A stretch of 64,000 nucleotides of DNA, from assembly GCA_964502145.1 (NCBI GenBank), contig CAZCVI010000026.1, positions 1-64,000 on the forward strand, written 5' to 3'. Shown here piece after piece: positions 18,248 to 26,879 of this stretch. Below the pieces are notes generated by a model. It made no database searches. It saw only the letters and a list, made by a program, of their open reading frames with translations, and was not told the DNA's origin. This DNA is from CAZCVI01 sp964502145. Lineage in GTDB: Bacteria > Acidobacteriota > Aminicenantia > UBA2199. Within the stretch, counting starts at the first letter, position 1; each line of letters starts with the position of its first letter. A program made the position numbers and the translations under genes.

Positions 18248-19353
18248 TTTTTTATTCCTGTTACTGCATATACTGGAGAAGAATATAATAATTTGTTTAG
18301 TTTGTCAACATTACTATTGAACTCTCTGGCCAAGGTGTTTTGTGGCGCAATGCCTTCTAGCTGTTCATTGAGGAGTTCTTCCGGGTAAATAATAGCGACG
18401 TCAAAAAACCCGGAGCTTTCTACCAGATAACGCATGAATTCTGGATGCAGAGGCTTTTTGTGCGTGACATCCAGAAAATAAATATTGCTTAATGCAAAAA
18501 TGGAGAGCGGGTTAACCGTCTCCAATACCATGGGGGTTCCGGTTCGTAAAACCCGGCGTCCTTCTATCACGAGATCGCGAAGATAGTCCGGTTCGAGGTG
18601 TTCGATTACCTGCGCGGAAAAGATTCCGCCTAAACAGGCATCTGGGAGTTGTTTAAGATGGGCGAGTGCATCGCTCAGAGAGCATGTTAGCCCTTTTTCC
18701 TGTGCCAATTGGAGCATGGAGGGTGACATATCAATACCGGTCGCTTTTTTTCCAGTGGCCTGTATCAATTCGATGAACTCGCCGCGGCCACACCCGATAT
18801 CCAAGATATCGTCAGTATTGGCAAAAATGGGTAAATAGCCGCGCAGTTTTTCCCTTACCTTTTCTTCAGAACCGCGGAACCGCTGTTCGAAATCAGCGTA
18901 ACGGTACACGGACAATTCTGCTTTGAAATCCAACAACTTCGTGGTCAGGTCGGTTCTGCCAGTGTCGTCAGCACGGATGACGGCTGTTTTATCATTTATG
19001 GCCGTGATTAAATGGTCCAGCGATGTCTCCAGGGTGATAAAATTCGTTAGCAGTGTTTTGACATTGGAGTATTCTGCTTCCAATTTTTCGATCTTCCATT
19101 GGAGAGATTTGAAGACCATTGTCGAATGATTATTGGAGTAGGCGTCCCATTCCTTGTCTTGGATGGTGATCAAGTCGTTGAGATTATCGTTTAACTGTAA
19201 TAATGTTTCATCGAGCGCTTTTTTATTTGTATTGAAGAGAGTCGAGAGGAATCCCCGCTTCTTTAGCAGACGGGCAAGGGATAAAAAGGTCTCTTTTAAT
19301 TGTGCCTGTTTTTCCTTCCGTTTTTCTACCAGTTCTTCAATTATCCTTCTCAT
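18244..19353 (-). CDS. Class I SAM-dependent methyltransferase with N-terminal coiled coil
   Basis: A 369-aa protein. Residues about 1-130 are predicted coiled coil, rich in Lys, Glu and Leu. A Rossmann methyltransferase domain follows: motif I DILDIGCGRGEFIE, motif II TGIDMSP, motif IV-like FSAQVIEHL and RRVLRTGTPMVLETVNP. The combination resembles O-antigen chain-terminating methyltransferases (WbdD-type), but no kinase domain is present. It overlaps tatA by 17 nt and lepA by 4 nt. A membrane-proximal or polysaccharide-related role is possible; the substrate cannot be read from the sequence. Confidence 0.8.
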   Translation of the reverse strand: MRRIIEELVEKRKEKQAQLKETFLSLARLLKKRGFLSTLFNTNKKALDETLLQLNDNLNDLITIQDKEWDAYSNNHSTMVFKSLQWKIEKLEAEYSNVKTLLTNFITLETSLDHLITAINDKTAVIRADDTGRTDLTTKLLDFKAELSVYRYADFEQRFRGSEEKVREKLRGYLPIFANTDDILDIGCGRGEFIELIQATGKKATGIDMSPSMLQLAQEKGLTCSLSDALAHLKQLPDACLGGIFSAQVIEHLEPDYLRDLVIEGRRVLRTGTPMVLETVNPLSIFALSNIYFLDVTHKKPLHPEFMRYLVESSGFFDVAIIYPEELLNEQLEGIAPQNTLAREFNSNVDKLNKLLYSSPVYAVTGIKK

Positions 19354-19534
19354 TATCTGTTTTTTTATTTTTATCTGTATCCGGGCTTTCTGGCGTCGCT
19401 TTCAAAGAATTTTTAAAATTCATAATACCTTCACCCAAGCCTTTGCCCAGTTGCGGTAATTTTTTACCGCCAAACAAAACCGCAATCACAATCACAATCA
19501 ATAATATTTCCCAAATTCCTAAACTTCCAAACAT
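19337..19534 (-). CDS. tatA: TatA/E-type twin-arginine translocase subunit
   Basis: A 65-aa protein. I choose the ATG at 19534 because AAGGAG lies about 9 nt upstream, and because the alternative ATG at 19558 falls inside the -10 box. It has the TatA pattern: a short N-terminal hydrophobic helix (IWEILLIVIVIAVLF), the FGGKKLPQLGKGLGE hinge and amphipathic helix, then an acidic/lysine-rich tail. It forms the pore-like assembly that exports folded proteins. TatC is not in this window. First gene of the operon with the methyltransferase and lepA. Confidence 0.93.
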   Translation of the reverse strand: MFGSLGIWEILLIVIVIAVLFGGKKLPQLGKGLGEGIMNFKNSLKATPESPDTDKNKKTDNEKDN

Positions 19535-19556
19535 TTTTGTTTTCTCCTTAATAGGC

Positions 19557-19612
19557 ATTTTAAAGCTTTATGAAACATAAGTCAAGGGGTAAAGTCGTAT
19601 CTATTCCGTTTT
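19557..19612 (-). promoter_or_regulatory. tatA-lepA operon promoter with conserved upstream element
   Basis: On the minus strand: AAAACGGAATAGATAC (19612-19597), exactly 11 bp, TTGACT (19585-19580), 17 bp, TAAAAT (19562-19557). The 10-bp core GAATAGATAC occurs with the same 11-bp distance to the -35 box in front of rplM (42041) and the first AAA/nuclease gene (20450). The TSS would be near 19550. Confidence 0.75.
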
Positions 19613-19871
19613 CTGGCAGTAGGTATCTATGAATCTCTTATACGTTTCTGGCAACGATTTTATTTGACTCGGGCTAGATTGCAGTATAATCATGGTGATG
19701 GCATGAGTATCAGTTATGATTCTGGATTAAAACATCATGGGGATAGGAAGCAGTCAATGGGTTTGGGGGTACACCTATTCCCAGCCATTCATTTATGGCT
19801 TAATTATGCCTTCTTTTCTGTAAAAAAGGCATACAACGAGTGGTTTTTACCTTTACATTTCCTTCTTCCAT

Positions 19872-20207
19872 GGTACAATGTGTCAATGTTCTGGTGAACT
19901 TTGCTGTTTTTGCGATGCAATGTCTTGTTGTCGCGGTAAACTGTGTCATTCTTGAAGTGGAATCAGTCATTTTCATGGTACACTCTCTAAATGTCGGGGT
20001 GCATTCATTAAATGCAGCGGTGCAATCATTAAATGTCATAGTACAATGTCTAAATGTTATGATGCAATGTCTAAATGTTATGATGCAATGTCTAAATGCA
20101 GCGGTGCAATCTCTATATGTTGCGGTGCAATATCTAATTGCAGTGCTGAAATGTCTAATTGCAGTGCTGAAATGTCTAATTGCAGTGTTACAATCATAAC
20201 TTGCTCT
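19872..20207. repeat. 21-bp imperfect minisatellite, 16 in-register units
   Basis: Sixteen consecutive units start every 21 bp from 19872 to 20187, with a form like GGTGCAATGTCTAAATGTTAT. Adjacent central units are nearly identical and outer ones diverge; a few more degenerate units continue to about 20270 after a 2-bp slip. Because 21 is a multiple of three, long open frames arise on both strands with 7-residue periodicity: plus 19840-20199 (MQCLNVM-type heptads), minus 20270-19800 (TAIRHFS-type) and minus 20338-20078 (LQLDISA-type). No frame has a clear ribosome binding site, so I do not call a gene. It occupies most of the 19560-20450 gap. Confidence 0.85.
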
Positions 20208-20449
20208 ACTGAAACGTGTTCTTTCCATCCTAAAGTATCTACTTGCACAGGTGCAATGTCCAAGTTCCACTCTACTTTGCCTTCTAAAATTCGCAACAAT
20301 GTCTCGACAAACCTGGATTGTCTTTTTTCATTGATCAAGTGGGTGGAATATTAGTGAATGTGGAGTGATGTTGCGTCTATAATACTCCAAAACCGAAAAA
20401 ACGAATAGAAACCAGGAACTTATTGCCATATAGGAAAGGGAAGCGGTGC

Positions 20450-20506
20450 AAAAACTGAATAGATACTCGGAAGCCACTTGACACGTTTTGACCTTTGGAT
20501 TAATAT
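20450..20506 (+). promoter_or_regulatory. Promoter of first AAA/nuclease gene with upstream element; leaderless start
   Basis: AAAAACTGAATAGATAC (20450-20466), 11 bp, TTGACA (20478-20483), 17 bp, TAATAT (20501-20506). Only six bases separate the -10 box from the ATG at 20513, so transcription should begin at or next to the start codon, giving a leaderless mRNA. No Shine-Dalgarno sequence is present. Confidence 0.75.
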
Positions 20507-20512
20507 AGAACC

Positions 20513-22315
20513 ATGAGCGAAGAACAAAATTTAAAACTATTACCATATGGCATTTCCCGTTTCCATACTATTCGTGAGAAGAATCGTTATTATGTGGATA
20601 AAACCAGGTATATCAAAATTATTGAAGATAAAGGGGATTTCTTATTCTTCGTCCGTCCCCGCCGTTTCGGCAAATCTCTTTTCCTTTCAACCATGGAATT
20701 GTACTATGATATCAATCAGAAAGAAAACTTCGATGCGATGTTTAAAGGCACCGATATCCATCAAAACCCCACGGTTGAAAAAAACAGTTACCTGGTTTTA
20801 AAGCTGGACTTTTCTGCCGTGGAACCCAATAGTTCCAATTTGGAATCGGCATTCTTCAAGTATATCAGGGATACTGCGATGACTTTCCTCATAAGGTATA
20901 AGAAACTACTGGGTGTCAATATCAAAGAAGCGAAAGCTGAATTCACTTCCCATACCAGCGCTGCGACCCTTATGAATACTTTTTTGAATTATTGCATGGA
21001 AAGTGAACAAAAGCTTTATGTAATTATCGACGAATACGACAACTTTGCCAATACGATATTATCTACCACTGGCACCCAAGAATATCTTGGTATCACACAT
21101 GGTAAGGGTTTTTTTCGGGCCTTCTTTAATGTGCTTAAAAGCGGGACTTCGGGAGAGTACGCCCCCATTTCCCGGTTATTTATGACCGGTGTCTCACCCA
21201 TCACCCTGGACGACGTGACCTCCGGTTTTAACATTGCCACCAACATCTCACTTGATGATGACATCAACGAGATGGTGGGCTTTAATCGCGCAGAGGTAGA
21301 GGCATTGATCGAATACTACCGTCAAAGCGGGAAAATTCCCCACTCTACCTCGGAACTATTGGACATGATGAGTTACTGGTATAACCATTACCGCTTTTCC
21401 ATGGACGCCGAGCAAGAAGTATTCAACTCGGTACAGGTGTTATACTTCTTGCGCGAATATTTAAAAAAATCCATTATCCCCCAAGCACTCATAGATGAAA
21501 ATATTCGCATGGATTATAATAAAATCCGCCACCTGATTATTCTTGACCAGGAAGGCAAGGTCGAAACCAATGGGAATTTCTCCATGCTCAAAGAGATCAT
21601 TGAAAACGGTTCGGTTCATGCCACCATAAAAAGCCGCTTTCCCATCTCCGAACTGACCACCCCGGAAAACTTCATCAGCCTCCTGTATTACTTTGGGTTG
21701 TTAACTATAATCGGTTCCGATGAAGAAAATAACGCCATCCTCGCCATACCTAACGAAACGATCAAACGGTTATACTATGACTATATTAAAGCCTCCTACG
21801 AGGAGACCGGCACATTTTCCCTTAATTTAAAACAATACTCCACGTTGATGAACGATATGGCCTTTCACGGAAATTGGGAGCCATTAATCCAGTACATCAC
21901 CACGCTGATGGCGCAATCCACTGGCTTGCGGGATTACATCACCGGGGAAAAGGTCGTCCAAGCCTTCTTAAATGTCTACCTGGGACTCACCAACTTATAT
22001 TATCTCCATTCGGAAAGGGAGTTCAATAAAGGATATGCCGATCTGGTAATGGAACCTTTTTTAGCGCAATATCCAACGATTCAATACGCTTACTTCATTG
22101 AACTCAAATACCTGAAAGCGACTTTAGCCAAACCGGATGATTCACCATTCCCAGAATTGGACGATAAAATTAAAGCACTTCGTCGCGAAGCAGAAACGCA
22201 ACTCCACCAATACGCCCTGGATGATAAATTCCAAAAAACCATCGGCCAAACAAAACTGCGTAAACTGGTTTTGGTTTTTGCCGGGCATCGTTTGGTCTAC
22301 CACGGGGAAGCTTAG
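20513..22315 (+). CDS. AAA-ATPase-like/PD-(D/E)XK nuclease protein, copy 1 (DUF1703-type)
   Basis: A 600-aa protein of the family combining an N-terminal AAA-ATPase-like domain with a C-terminal PD-(D/E)XK nuclease-like domain (Pfam AAA-ATPase_like and PDDEXK_9). YYVDKTRYI and the Walker A-like RPRRFGKSLF lie near residues 24-53, and Walker B is YVIIDEYDNFAN (about 167-178). The nuclease core is GYADLVMEPF followed by AYFIELKYLK (Asp, Glu-x-Lys) near 505-535. Function is unknown; members are numerous in many genomes and are suspected of conflict or mobile-element roles. Copy 2 (22848-24650) is almost identical except for a patch at about residues 105-165. Confidence 0.85.
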   Translation: MSEEQNLKLLPYGISRFHTIREKNRYYVDKTRYIKIIEDKGDFLFFVRPRRFGKSLFLSTMELYYDINQKENFDAMFKGTDIHQNPTVEKNSYLVLKLDFSAVEPNSSNLESAFFKYIRDTAMTFLIRYKKLLGVNIKEAKAEFTSHTSAATLMNTFLNYCMESEQKLYVIIDEYDNFANTILSTTGTQEYLGITHGKGFFRAFFNVLKSGTSGEYAPISRLFMTGVSPITLDDVTSGFNIATNISLDDDINEMVGFNRAEVEALIEYYRQSGKIPHSTSELLDMMSYWYNHYRFSMDAEQEVFNSVQVLYFLREYLKKSIIPQALIDENIRMDYNKIRHLIILDQEGKVETNGNFSMLKEIIENGSVHATIKSRFPISELTTPENFISLLYYFGLLTIIGSDEENNAILAIPNETIKRLYYDYIKASYEETGTFSLNLKQYSTLMNDMAFHGNWEPLIQYITTLMAQSTGLRDYITGEKVVQAFLNVYLGLTNLYYLHSEREFNKGYADLVMEPFLAQYPTIQYAYFIELKYLKATLAKPDDSPFPELDDKIKALRREAETQLHQYALDDKFQKTIGQTKLRKLVLVFAGHRLVYHGEA

Positions 22316-22452
22316 ATATAATGGGCGTAAGGGATAGGTGTGAATGCTGCAAATCCGCTTCTTCCTTCTGCATACTATAGGTACTTCTTAAAAGGCAAAA
22401 CCGTAAGCAGAATTCTTACTGTATTTCAAGGTTACGGATTACTCAACGTAAG

Positions 22453-22610
22453 CTGAATTCACCGCCAATTCTTTGAGAGTACCATAAAATCAAGTGGGAG
22501 TTACGTGAGTAACGGGAATGATGGGAAGAATGGGAATTTTTTTGTTTATCCCATCATTCCCATCATTCCCATAATTCCCATAATTCCCATTAAGTTGGCG
22601 GTGAATCCAG
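22453..22610. repeat. Hairpin element with inverted termini and short-period stem
   Basis: Termini are CTGAATTCACCGCCAA (22453-22468) and TTGGCGGTGAATCCAG (22595-22610), inverted repeats matching at 15 of 16 positions. Inside, a GGGAATGATGGGAAGAATGGGAA-like arm (22514-22536) faces about five copies of a roughly 10-bp CCCATCATTC-type unit (22550-22590), forming a long stem. It shares its boundary sequences with elements at 35204 and 53410. It lies between the two AAA/nuclease genes. Confidence 0.7.
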
Positions 22611-22711
22611 GTCCCATTTATATCTGGCTGGAAAGCGCTGGCTTTAAAGACAAAAAGAAATAACATCCATTTAATAGAATAATATAAGGGTATTCTTGCC
22701 TGTCCCCAAAA

Positions 22712-22755
22712 ATGCCCACCACCTATAACCATAAAAATATTATTATGGTGGGCAT
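22712..22755. repeat. Small inverted repeat between the AAA/nuclease copies
   Basis: ATGCCCACCA (22712-22721) and TGGTGGGCAT (22746-22755) are perfect 10-bp inverted repeats around an AT-rich loop. With the hairpin element at 22453 this is the only structure I see in the 530-bp gap 22316-22847. There is no U-tract, so it is not an obvious terminator. Confidence 0.5.
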
Positions 22756-22812
22756 GTGATCCCAGTCCCCATTTGAAAGGCAGAAAAAGGAGTGGTGGAT
22801 ATCGGAAGCCAC

Positions 22813-22841
22813 TTGACACGTTTTGACCTTTGGATTAATAT
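22813..22841 (+). promoter_or_regulatory. Promoter of second AAA/nuclease gene, leaderless start
   Basis: TTGACA (22813-22818), 17 bp, TAATAT (22836-22841), then six bases to the ATG at 22848, identical to copy 1. The duplicated segment begins at TCGGAAGCC (about 22802), so the GAATAGATAC upstream element of copy 1 is missing here and the two copies may be expressed differently. Confidence 0.7.
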
Positions 22842-22847
22842 AGAACC

Positions 22848-24650
22848 ATGAGCGAAGAACAAAATTTAAAACTATTACCATATGGCATTTCCCGTTTCCA
22901 TACTATTCGTGAGAAGAATCGTTATTATGTGGATAAAACCAGGTATATCAAAATTATTGAAGATAAAGGGGATTTCTTATTCTTCGTCCGTCCCCGCCGT
23001 TTCGGCAAATCTCTTTTCCTTTCAACCATGGAATTGTACTATGATATCAATCAGAAAGAAAACTTCGATGCGATGTTTAAAGGCACCGATATCCACCAAA
23101 ACCCCACGGTTGAAAAAAATAGTTACTTGATTTTAAAGCTGGACTTTTCTGCCGTGGATGCAGATAGTTCCAATTTAAAATCCGCATTCTTCACGTATCT
23201 TTTGGATGCTATCCAGGATTTTGTAAACAAGTACAGCAAACTACTGGATGTGGATATTGAAAAAGCGGACGCTGAATTCGTTTCTCGAACAAGTCCTGCC
23301 ATTCTTATGAATACCTTTTTAAAGTATTGCAAGAAAAACGGTCAAAAACTTTACGTGATTATCGACGAATACGACAACTTTGCCAATACGATATTATCTA
23401 CCACTGGCACCCAAGAATATCTTGGTATCACACATGGTAAGGGTTTTTTTCGGGCCTTCTTTAATGTGCTTAAAAGCGGGACTTCGGGAGAGTACGCCCC
23501 CATTTCCCGGTTATTTATGACCGGTGTCTCACCCATCACCCTGGACGACGTGACCTCCGGTTTTAACATTGCCACCAACATCTCACTTGATGATGACATC
23601 AACGAGATGGTGGGCTTTAATCGCGCAGAGGTAGAGGCATTGATCGAATACTACCGTCAAAGCGGGAAAATTCCCCACTCTACCTCGGAACTATTGGACA
23701 TGATGAGTTACTGGTATAACCATTACCGCTTTTCCATGGACGCCGAGCAAGAAGTATTCAACTCGGTACAGGTGTTATACTTCTTGCGCGAATATTTAAA
23801 AAAATCCATTATCCCCCAAGCACTCATAGATGAAAATATTCGCATGGATTATAATAAAATCCGCCACCTGATTATTCTTGACCAGGAAGGCAAGGTCGAA
23901 ACCAATGGGAATTTCTCCATGCTCAAAGAGATCATTGAAAACGGTTCGGTTCATGCCACCATAAAAAGCCGCTTTCCCATCTCCGAACTGACCACCCCGG
24001 AAAACTTCATCAGCCTCCTGTATTACTTTGGGTTGTTAACTATAATCGGTTCCGATGAAGAAAATAACGCCATCCTCGCCATACCTAACGAAACGATCAA
24101 ACGGTTATACTATGACTATATTAAAGCCTCCTACGAGGAGACCGGCACATTTTCCCTTAATTTAAAACAATACTCCACGTTGATGAACGATATGGCCTTT
24201 CACGGAAATTGGGAGCCATTAATCCAGTACATCACCACGCTGATGGCGCAATCCACTGGCTTGCGGGATTACATCACCGGGGAAAAGGTCGTCCAAGCCT
24301 TCTTAAATGTCTACCTGGGACTCACCAACTTATATTATCTCCATTCGGAAAGGGAGTTCAATAAAGGATATGCCGATCTGGTAATGGAACCTTTTTTAGC
24401 GCAATATCCAACGATTCAATACGCTTACTTCATTGAACTCAAATACCTGAAAGCGACTTTAGCCAAACCGGATGATTCACCATTCCCAGAATTGGACGAT
24501 AAAATTAAAGCACTTCGTCGCGAAGCAGAAACGCAACTCCACCAATATGCCCTGGATGATAAATTCCAAAAAACCATCGGCCAAACAAAACTAATTAAAC
24601 TGGTCTTGGTTTTTGCCGGGCATCGTTTGGTCTACCACGGAGAAGCTTAG
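22848..24650 (+). CDS. AAA-ATPase-like/PD-(D/E)XK nuclease protein, copy 2 (DUF1703-type)
   Basis: A 600-aa paralogue of 20513-22315 with the same Walker A-like RPRRFGKSLF, Walker B IIDEYDNFAN and nuclease Asp...Glu-x-Lys core. Outside one patch the two genes are nearly identical even at synonymous sites, which implies very recent duplication or ongoing gene conversion. The patch (about 23155-23345, from DFSAVDADSS to the residues just before KLYVIIDEYD) shares only about half of its residues with copy 1, although length is kept. The duplicated block runs from the promoter -35 region to the stop codon with no extra sequence. Function unknown. Confidence 0.85.
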   Translation: MSEEQNLKLLPYGISRFHTIREKNRYYVDKTRYIKIIEDKGDFLFFVRPRRFGKSLFLSTMELYYDINQKENFDAMFKGTDIHQNPTVEKNSYLILKLDFSAVDADSSNLKSAFFTYLLDAIQDFVNKYSKLLDVDIEKADAEFVSRTSPAILMNTFLKYCKKNGQKLYVIIDEYDNFANTILSTTGTQEYLGITHGKGFFRAFFNVLKSGTSGEYAPISRLFMTGVSPITLDDVTSGFNIATNISLDDDINEMVGFNRAEVEALIEYYRQSGKIPHSTSELLDMMSYWYNHYRFSMDAEQEVFNSVQVLYFLREYLKKSIIPQALIDENIRMDYNKIRHLIILDQEGKVETNGNFSMLKEIIENGSVHATIKSRFPISELTTPENFISLLYYFGLLTIIGSDEENNAILAIPNETIKRLYYDYIKASYEETGTFSLNLKQYSTLMNDMAFHGNWEPLIQYITTLMAQSTGLRDYITGEKVVQAFLNVYLGLTNLYYLHSEREFNKGYADLVMEPFLAQYPTIQYAYFIELKYLKATLAKPDDSPFPELDDKIKALRREAETQLHQYALDDKFQKTIGQTKLIKLVLVFAGHRLVYHGEA

Positions 24651-24754
24651 CCTTTCCACCCGGCCAGATGCCCCTTTAATTACCAAAACCCCCACGTCGA
24701 TGCAAAACTCGTCCACCCTTCCATTCTTTTTTTAAAGAATAGCCCCGGCTTAAG

Positions 24755-24783
24755 TTGATTTATTTCGCAAAATTTGTTATATT
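24755..24783 (+). promoter_or_regulatory. Promoter of the DUF507 pair, leaderless start
   Basis: TTGATT (24755-24760), 17 bp, TATATT (24778-24783), then seven bases to the ATG at 24791. The spacing implies a leaderless transcript and supports that ATG over the upstream in-frame one at 24755, which lies in the -35 box. Confidence 0.65.
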
Positions 24784-24790
24784 AAACAGT

Positions 24791-25069
24791 ATGAGATTAA
24801 ATAAAATGCAAATTGAACATTTGGCCTTTACTATCGTCAAAGGTCTAGTGAATGATAACGCGATTATCACCGAAGATAAGGAATCACTCCTCCATCAGGT
24901 GGAAGCCCTCATCGGAAAAGAACTGGAAAAAGAGGACCAACTGGATGAACAGGTCAAAGAAATACTAAAAGACAAACTGGATGAAATTCGCAACTCCAAT
25001 GTGGATTACTATGAGATGTTCAAAATGGTCAAATCCAAACTGGCAGAAAAGGAGAATATAGTGATATGA
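24791..25069 (+). CDS. DUF507 family protein, first of a pair
   Basis: A 92-aa protein beginning MRLNKMQIEHLAFTIVKGL, a pattern characteristic of the DUF507 family. It is rich in Lys, Glu and Asp and predicted all-helical. It overlaps the next gene by 4 nt. DUF507 proteins often come as adjacent pairs in Aquificota, Acidobacteriota and Deltaproteobacteria, and their function is unknown. Start chosen from the promoter position. Confidence 0.8.
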   Translation: MRLNKMQIEHLAFTIVKGLVNDNAIITEDKESLLHQVEALIGKELEKEDQLDEQVKEILKDKLDEIRNSNVDYYEMFKMVKSKLAEKENIVI

Positions 25070-25356
25070 GTCTGAAACTGTCGAGAAACAAAGTCAACTG
25101 CCTGGCCACAATTATTACAGCTCACATCGAAAAAAATGAAGAGCTCGACTATAATGGCGATATCGGGAATATCCGTTTTAAAATATATCACTTGATCATG
25201 GAAGAACTACGACTTTTCGAAGAAGTTGAAAATAAAGCCAGAGAAAAGATGAGCACCCAGAAACGAGGCGTTCCTGAAGGCTCAAGAGAATGGGAAATCC
25301 TCTTCCGCAAATACGTGACGGAAGAACTAAATTCATTAGGCAAATTTTGGAGTTAA
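25066..25356 (+). CDS. DUF507 family protein, second of a pair
   Basis: A 96-aa protein beginning MSLKLSRNKVNCLATIITAH and containing GSREWEILFRKYVTEELN near the C terminus, the pattern usual for the second DUF507 paralogue. Translationally coupled to the first gene through an ATGA overlap. The two probably form a hetero-oligomer. Function unknown. Confidence 0.8.
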   Translation: MSLKLSRNKVNCLATIITAHIEKNEELDYNGDIGNIRFKIYHLIMEELRLFEEVENKAREKMSTQKRGVPEGSREWEILFRKYVTEELNSLGKFWS

Positions 25357-25469
25357 TACCATTGTCTTGTACCCCTGATGTTTCCCAAACTTAATAGTAT
25401 TTTTCCGCTCTCCACTAAACCAAATAACCAAATCAAATAGTTAAAATCTCATTTTTTTTTAATCTCCAC

Positions 25470-25499
25470 TTGTTTTTTGTTTGACTACTATGGTAACAT
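25470..25499 (+). promoter_or_regulatory. Putative nqr operon promoter, leaderless start
   Basis: TTGTTT (25470-25475), 18 bp, TAACAT (25494-25499), six bases to the nqrA ATG at 25506. The -35 box is weak, but there is no purine-rich ribosome binding site before the ATG, which fits a leaderless start like those of the genes just upstream. Confidence 0.45.
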
Positions 25500-25505
25500 A
25501 TTGCC

Positions 25506-26870
25506 ATGGGCTTAATAAAAATTAAAAAAGGTTTAAATGTTCCGATTACCGGAGAACCTGAACAGGTTATCTCCACAGGTAATCCATCACAGAAAGTGGC
25601 CTTGCTGGGCTACGACTACGTAGGCTTGAAACCGACATTGGCAGTCAATGTGGGCGACAAAGTCAAAATCGGTCAATTGCTCTTCACAGACAAAAAAATG
25701 GCAGGGGTGAACTTTACCGCGCCTGCGGCTGGAACAGTAATTGAAATCAACCGCGGTGACAAACGGAGTTTTGAATCCATGGTGATCGAGGTAGAAAACA
25801 AAGAAGAAGAGATACTCTTCCCTTCTTTCACCCCATCCCAACTGCTAACCCTGGAACCTGAACAAATAAAAAAGCAATTGCTTGATTCAGGACTCTGGAT
25901 AGCTCTACGAGCGCGCCCTTTAGGAAAAGTAGCAGACCCGGCAATCACCCCTCATTCACTGTTCATCACGGCGATGGATACGAACCCTCTGGCACCCTCA
26001 ATAGAGAACATACTGGCGGATACCAACAATCAAGATTCATTTAAAAACGGTCTGATAGTGATCTCTAAATTAATCACCGGTCACATGTTCTTATGCAAAT
26101 CTCCGGGTGCCTCCATACCCGTGATTGATCTGGAACGGTTGTCCGTGGAAGAATTTTCCGGTCCACACCCGGCTGGCAATGTGGGAACTCACATTCATTT
26201 CCTCGATCCGGTTAACCGCCACAAAACAGTATGGCACCTGGACGCTCAAGACGTAATGGCCTGGGGTAAGTTCTTTACTTCCGGTCATATTCCCGTGGAA
26301 CGGATTGTAGCGCTGGCGGGTCCGATGGTCAAACACCCCCGACTTATCCAAACCCGTATCGGCGCCTGTATGGAAAGTATCTCCCAAAATGAATTAAAAG
26401 AGAGCGAGTATGGCATGCGGGTCATTTCTGGTTCTGTTTTGTCTGGACGTCAAGCTGTTGGCACCATGGCCTATCTGGGCCGCTATCACCAACAGGTTTC
26501 GGTGGTGGCAGAAGGGAAAAAACGTGTTTTCCTCGGTTGGCTCAGCCCCGGTTTTAATCTCTTTTCCTTCAAACGTATCTTAATGTCCAGTCTCTTGCCC
26601 AAAAAGAAATTCAATTTCACTACCGACCAGAACGGAGGACAACGGGCGGTATTCCCAGTGGGCTCGTATGATTCGGTCATGCCTATGGACACGGAAATCA
26701 CCTATCTATTGCGGGCACTGATGGTTGACGATATCGAAGAAGCGGAAAACCTGGGCTGCTTGGAAATGGTGGAAGAAGACCTGGCGCTATGCTCCTTTGT
26801 ATCTCCAGCCAAGAACGAGTACGGTCAGGTACTGAGACGAAATTTAACCCTGATTGATAAAGAAGGATAA
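25506..26870 (+). CDS. nqrA: Na+-translocating NADH:quinone reductase subunit A
   Basis: A 454-aa cytoplasmic peripheral subunit of Na+-NQR. The N terminus (IKIKKGLNVPITGEP) and the biotinyl-lipoyl-like segment (VGDKVKIGQLLFTDKKM, then FTAPAAGTVIEINRG) are typical. SGPHPAGNVGTHIHFLDPV near residue 220 and the later IPVERIVALAGPMVK are NqrA signatures. First gene of a complete nqrABCDEF operon. The complex couples NADH oxidation by ubiquinone or menaquinone to sodium export. Confidence 0.97.
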   Translation: MGLIKIKKGLNVPITGEPEQVISTGNPSQKVALLGYDYVGLKPTLAVNVGDKVKIGQLLFTDKKMAGVNFTAPAAGTVIEINRGDKRSFESMVIEVENKEEEILFPSFTPSQLLTLEPEQIKKQLLDSGLWIALRARPLGKVADPAITPHSLFITAMDTNPLAPSIENILADTNNQDSFKNGLIVISKLITGHMFLCKSPGASIPVIDLERLSVEEFSGPHPAGNVGTHIHFLDPVNRHKTVWHLDAQDVMAWGKFFTSGHIPVERIVALAGPMVKHPRLIQTRIGACMESISQNELKESEYGMRVISGSVLSGRQAVGTMAYLGRYHQQVSVVAEGKKRVFLGWLSPGFNLFSFKRILMSSLLPKKKFNFTTDQNGGQRAVFPVGSYDSVMPMDTEITYLLRALMVDDIEEAENLGCLEMVEEDLALCSFVSPAKNEYGQVLRRNLTLIDKEG

Positions 26871-26879
26871 GGAAAGATA

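Noticed and set aside
19872..20207. Regularly repeated units looking like a CRISPR array
   Set aside because: Units are 21 bp, directly adjacent, without unique spacers, and no cas genes are near. It is a minisatellite.
19800..20338. Several long overlapping reading frames of 86-156 codons on both strands
   Set aside because: All owe their openness to the 21-bp period; none has a ribosome binding site or promoter that clearly favours it.
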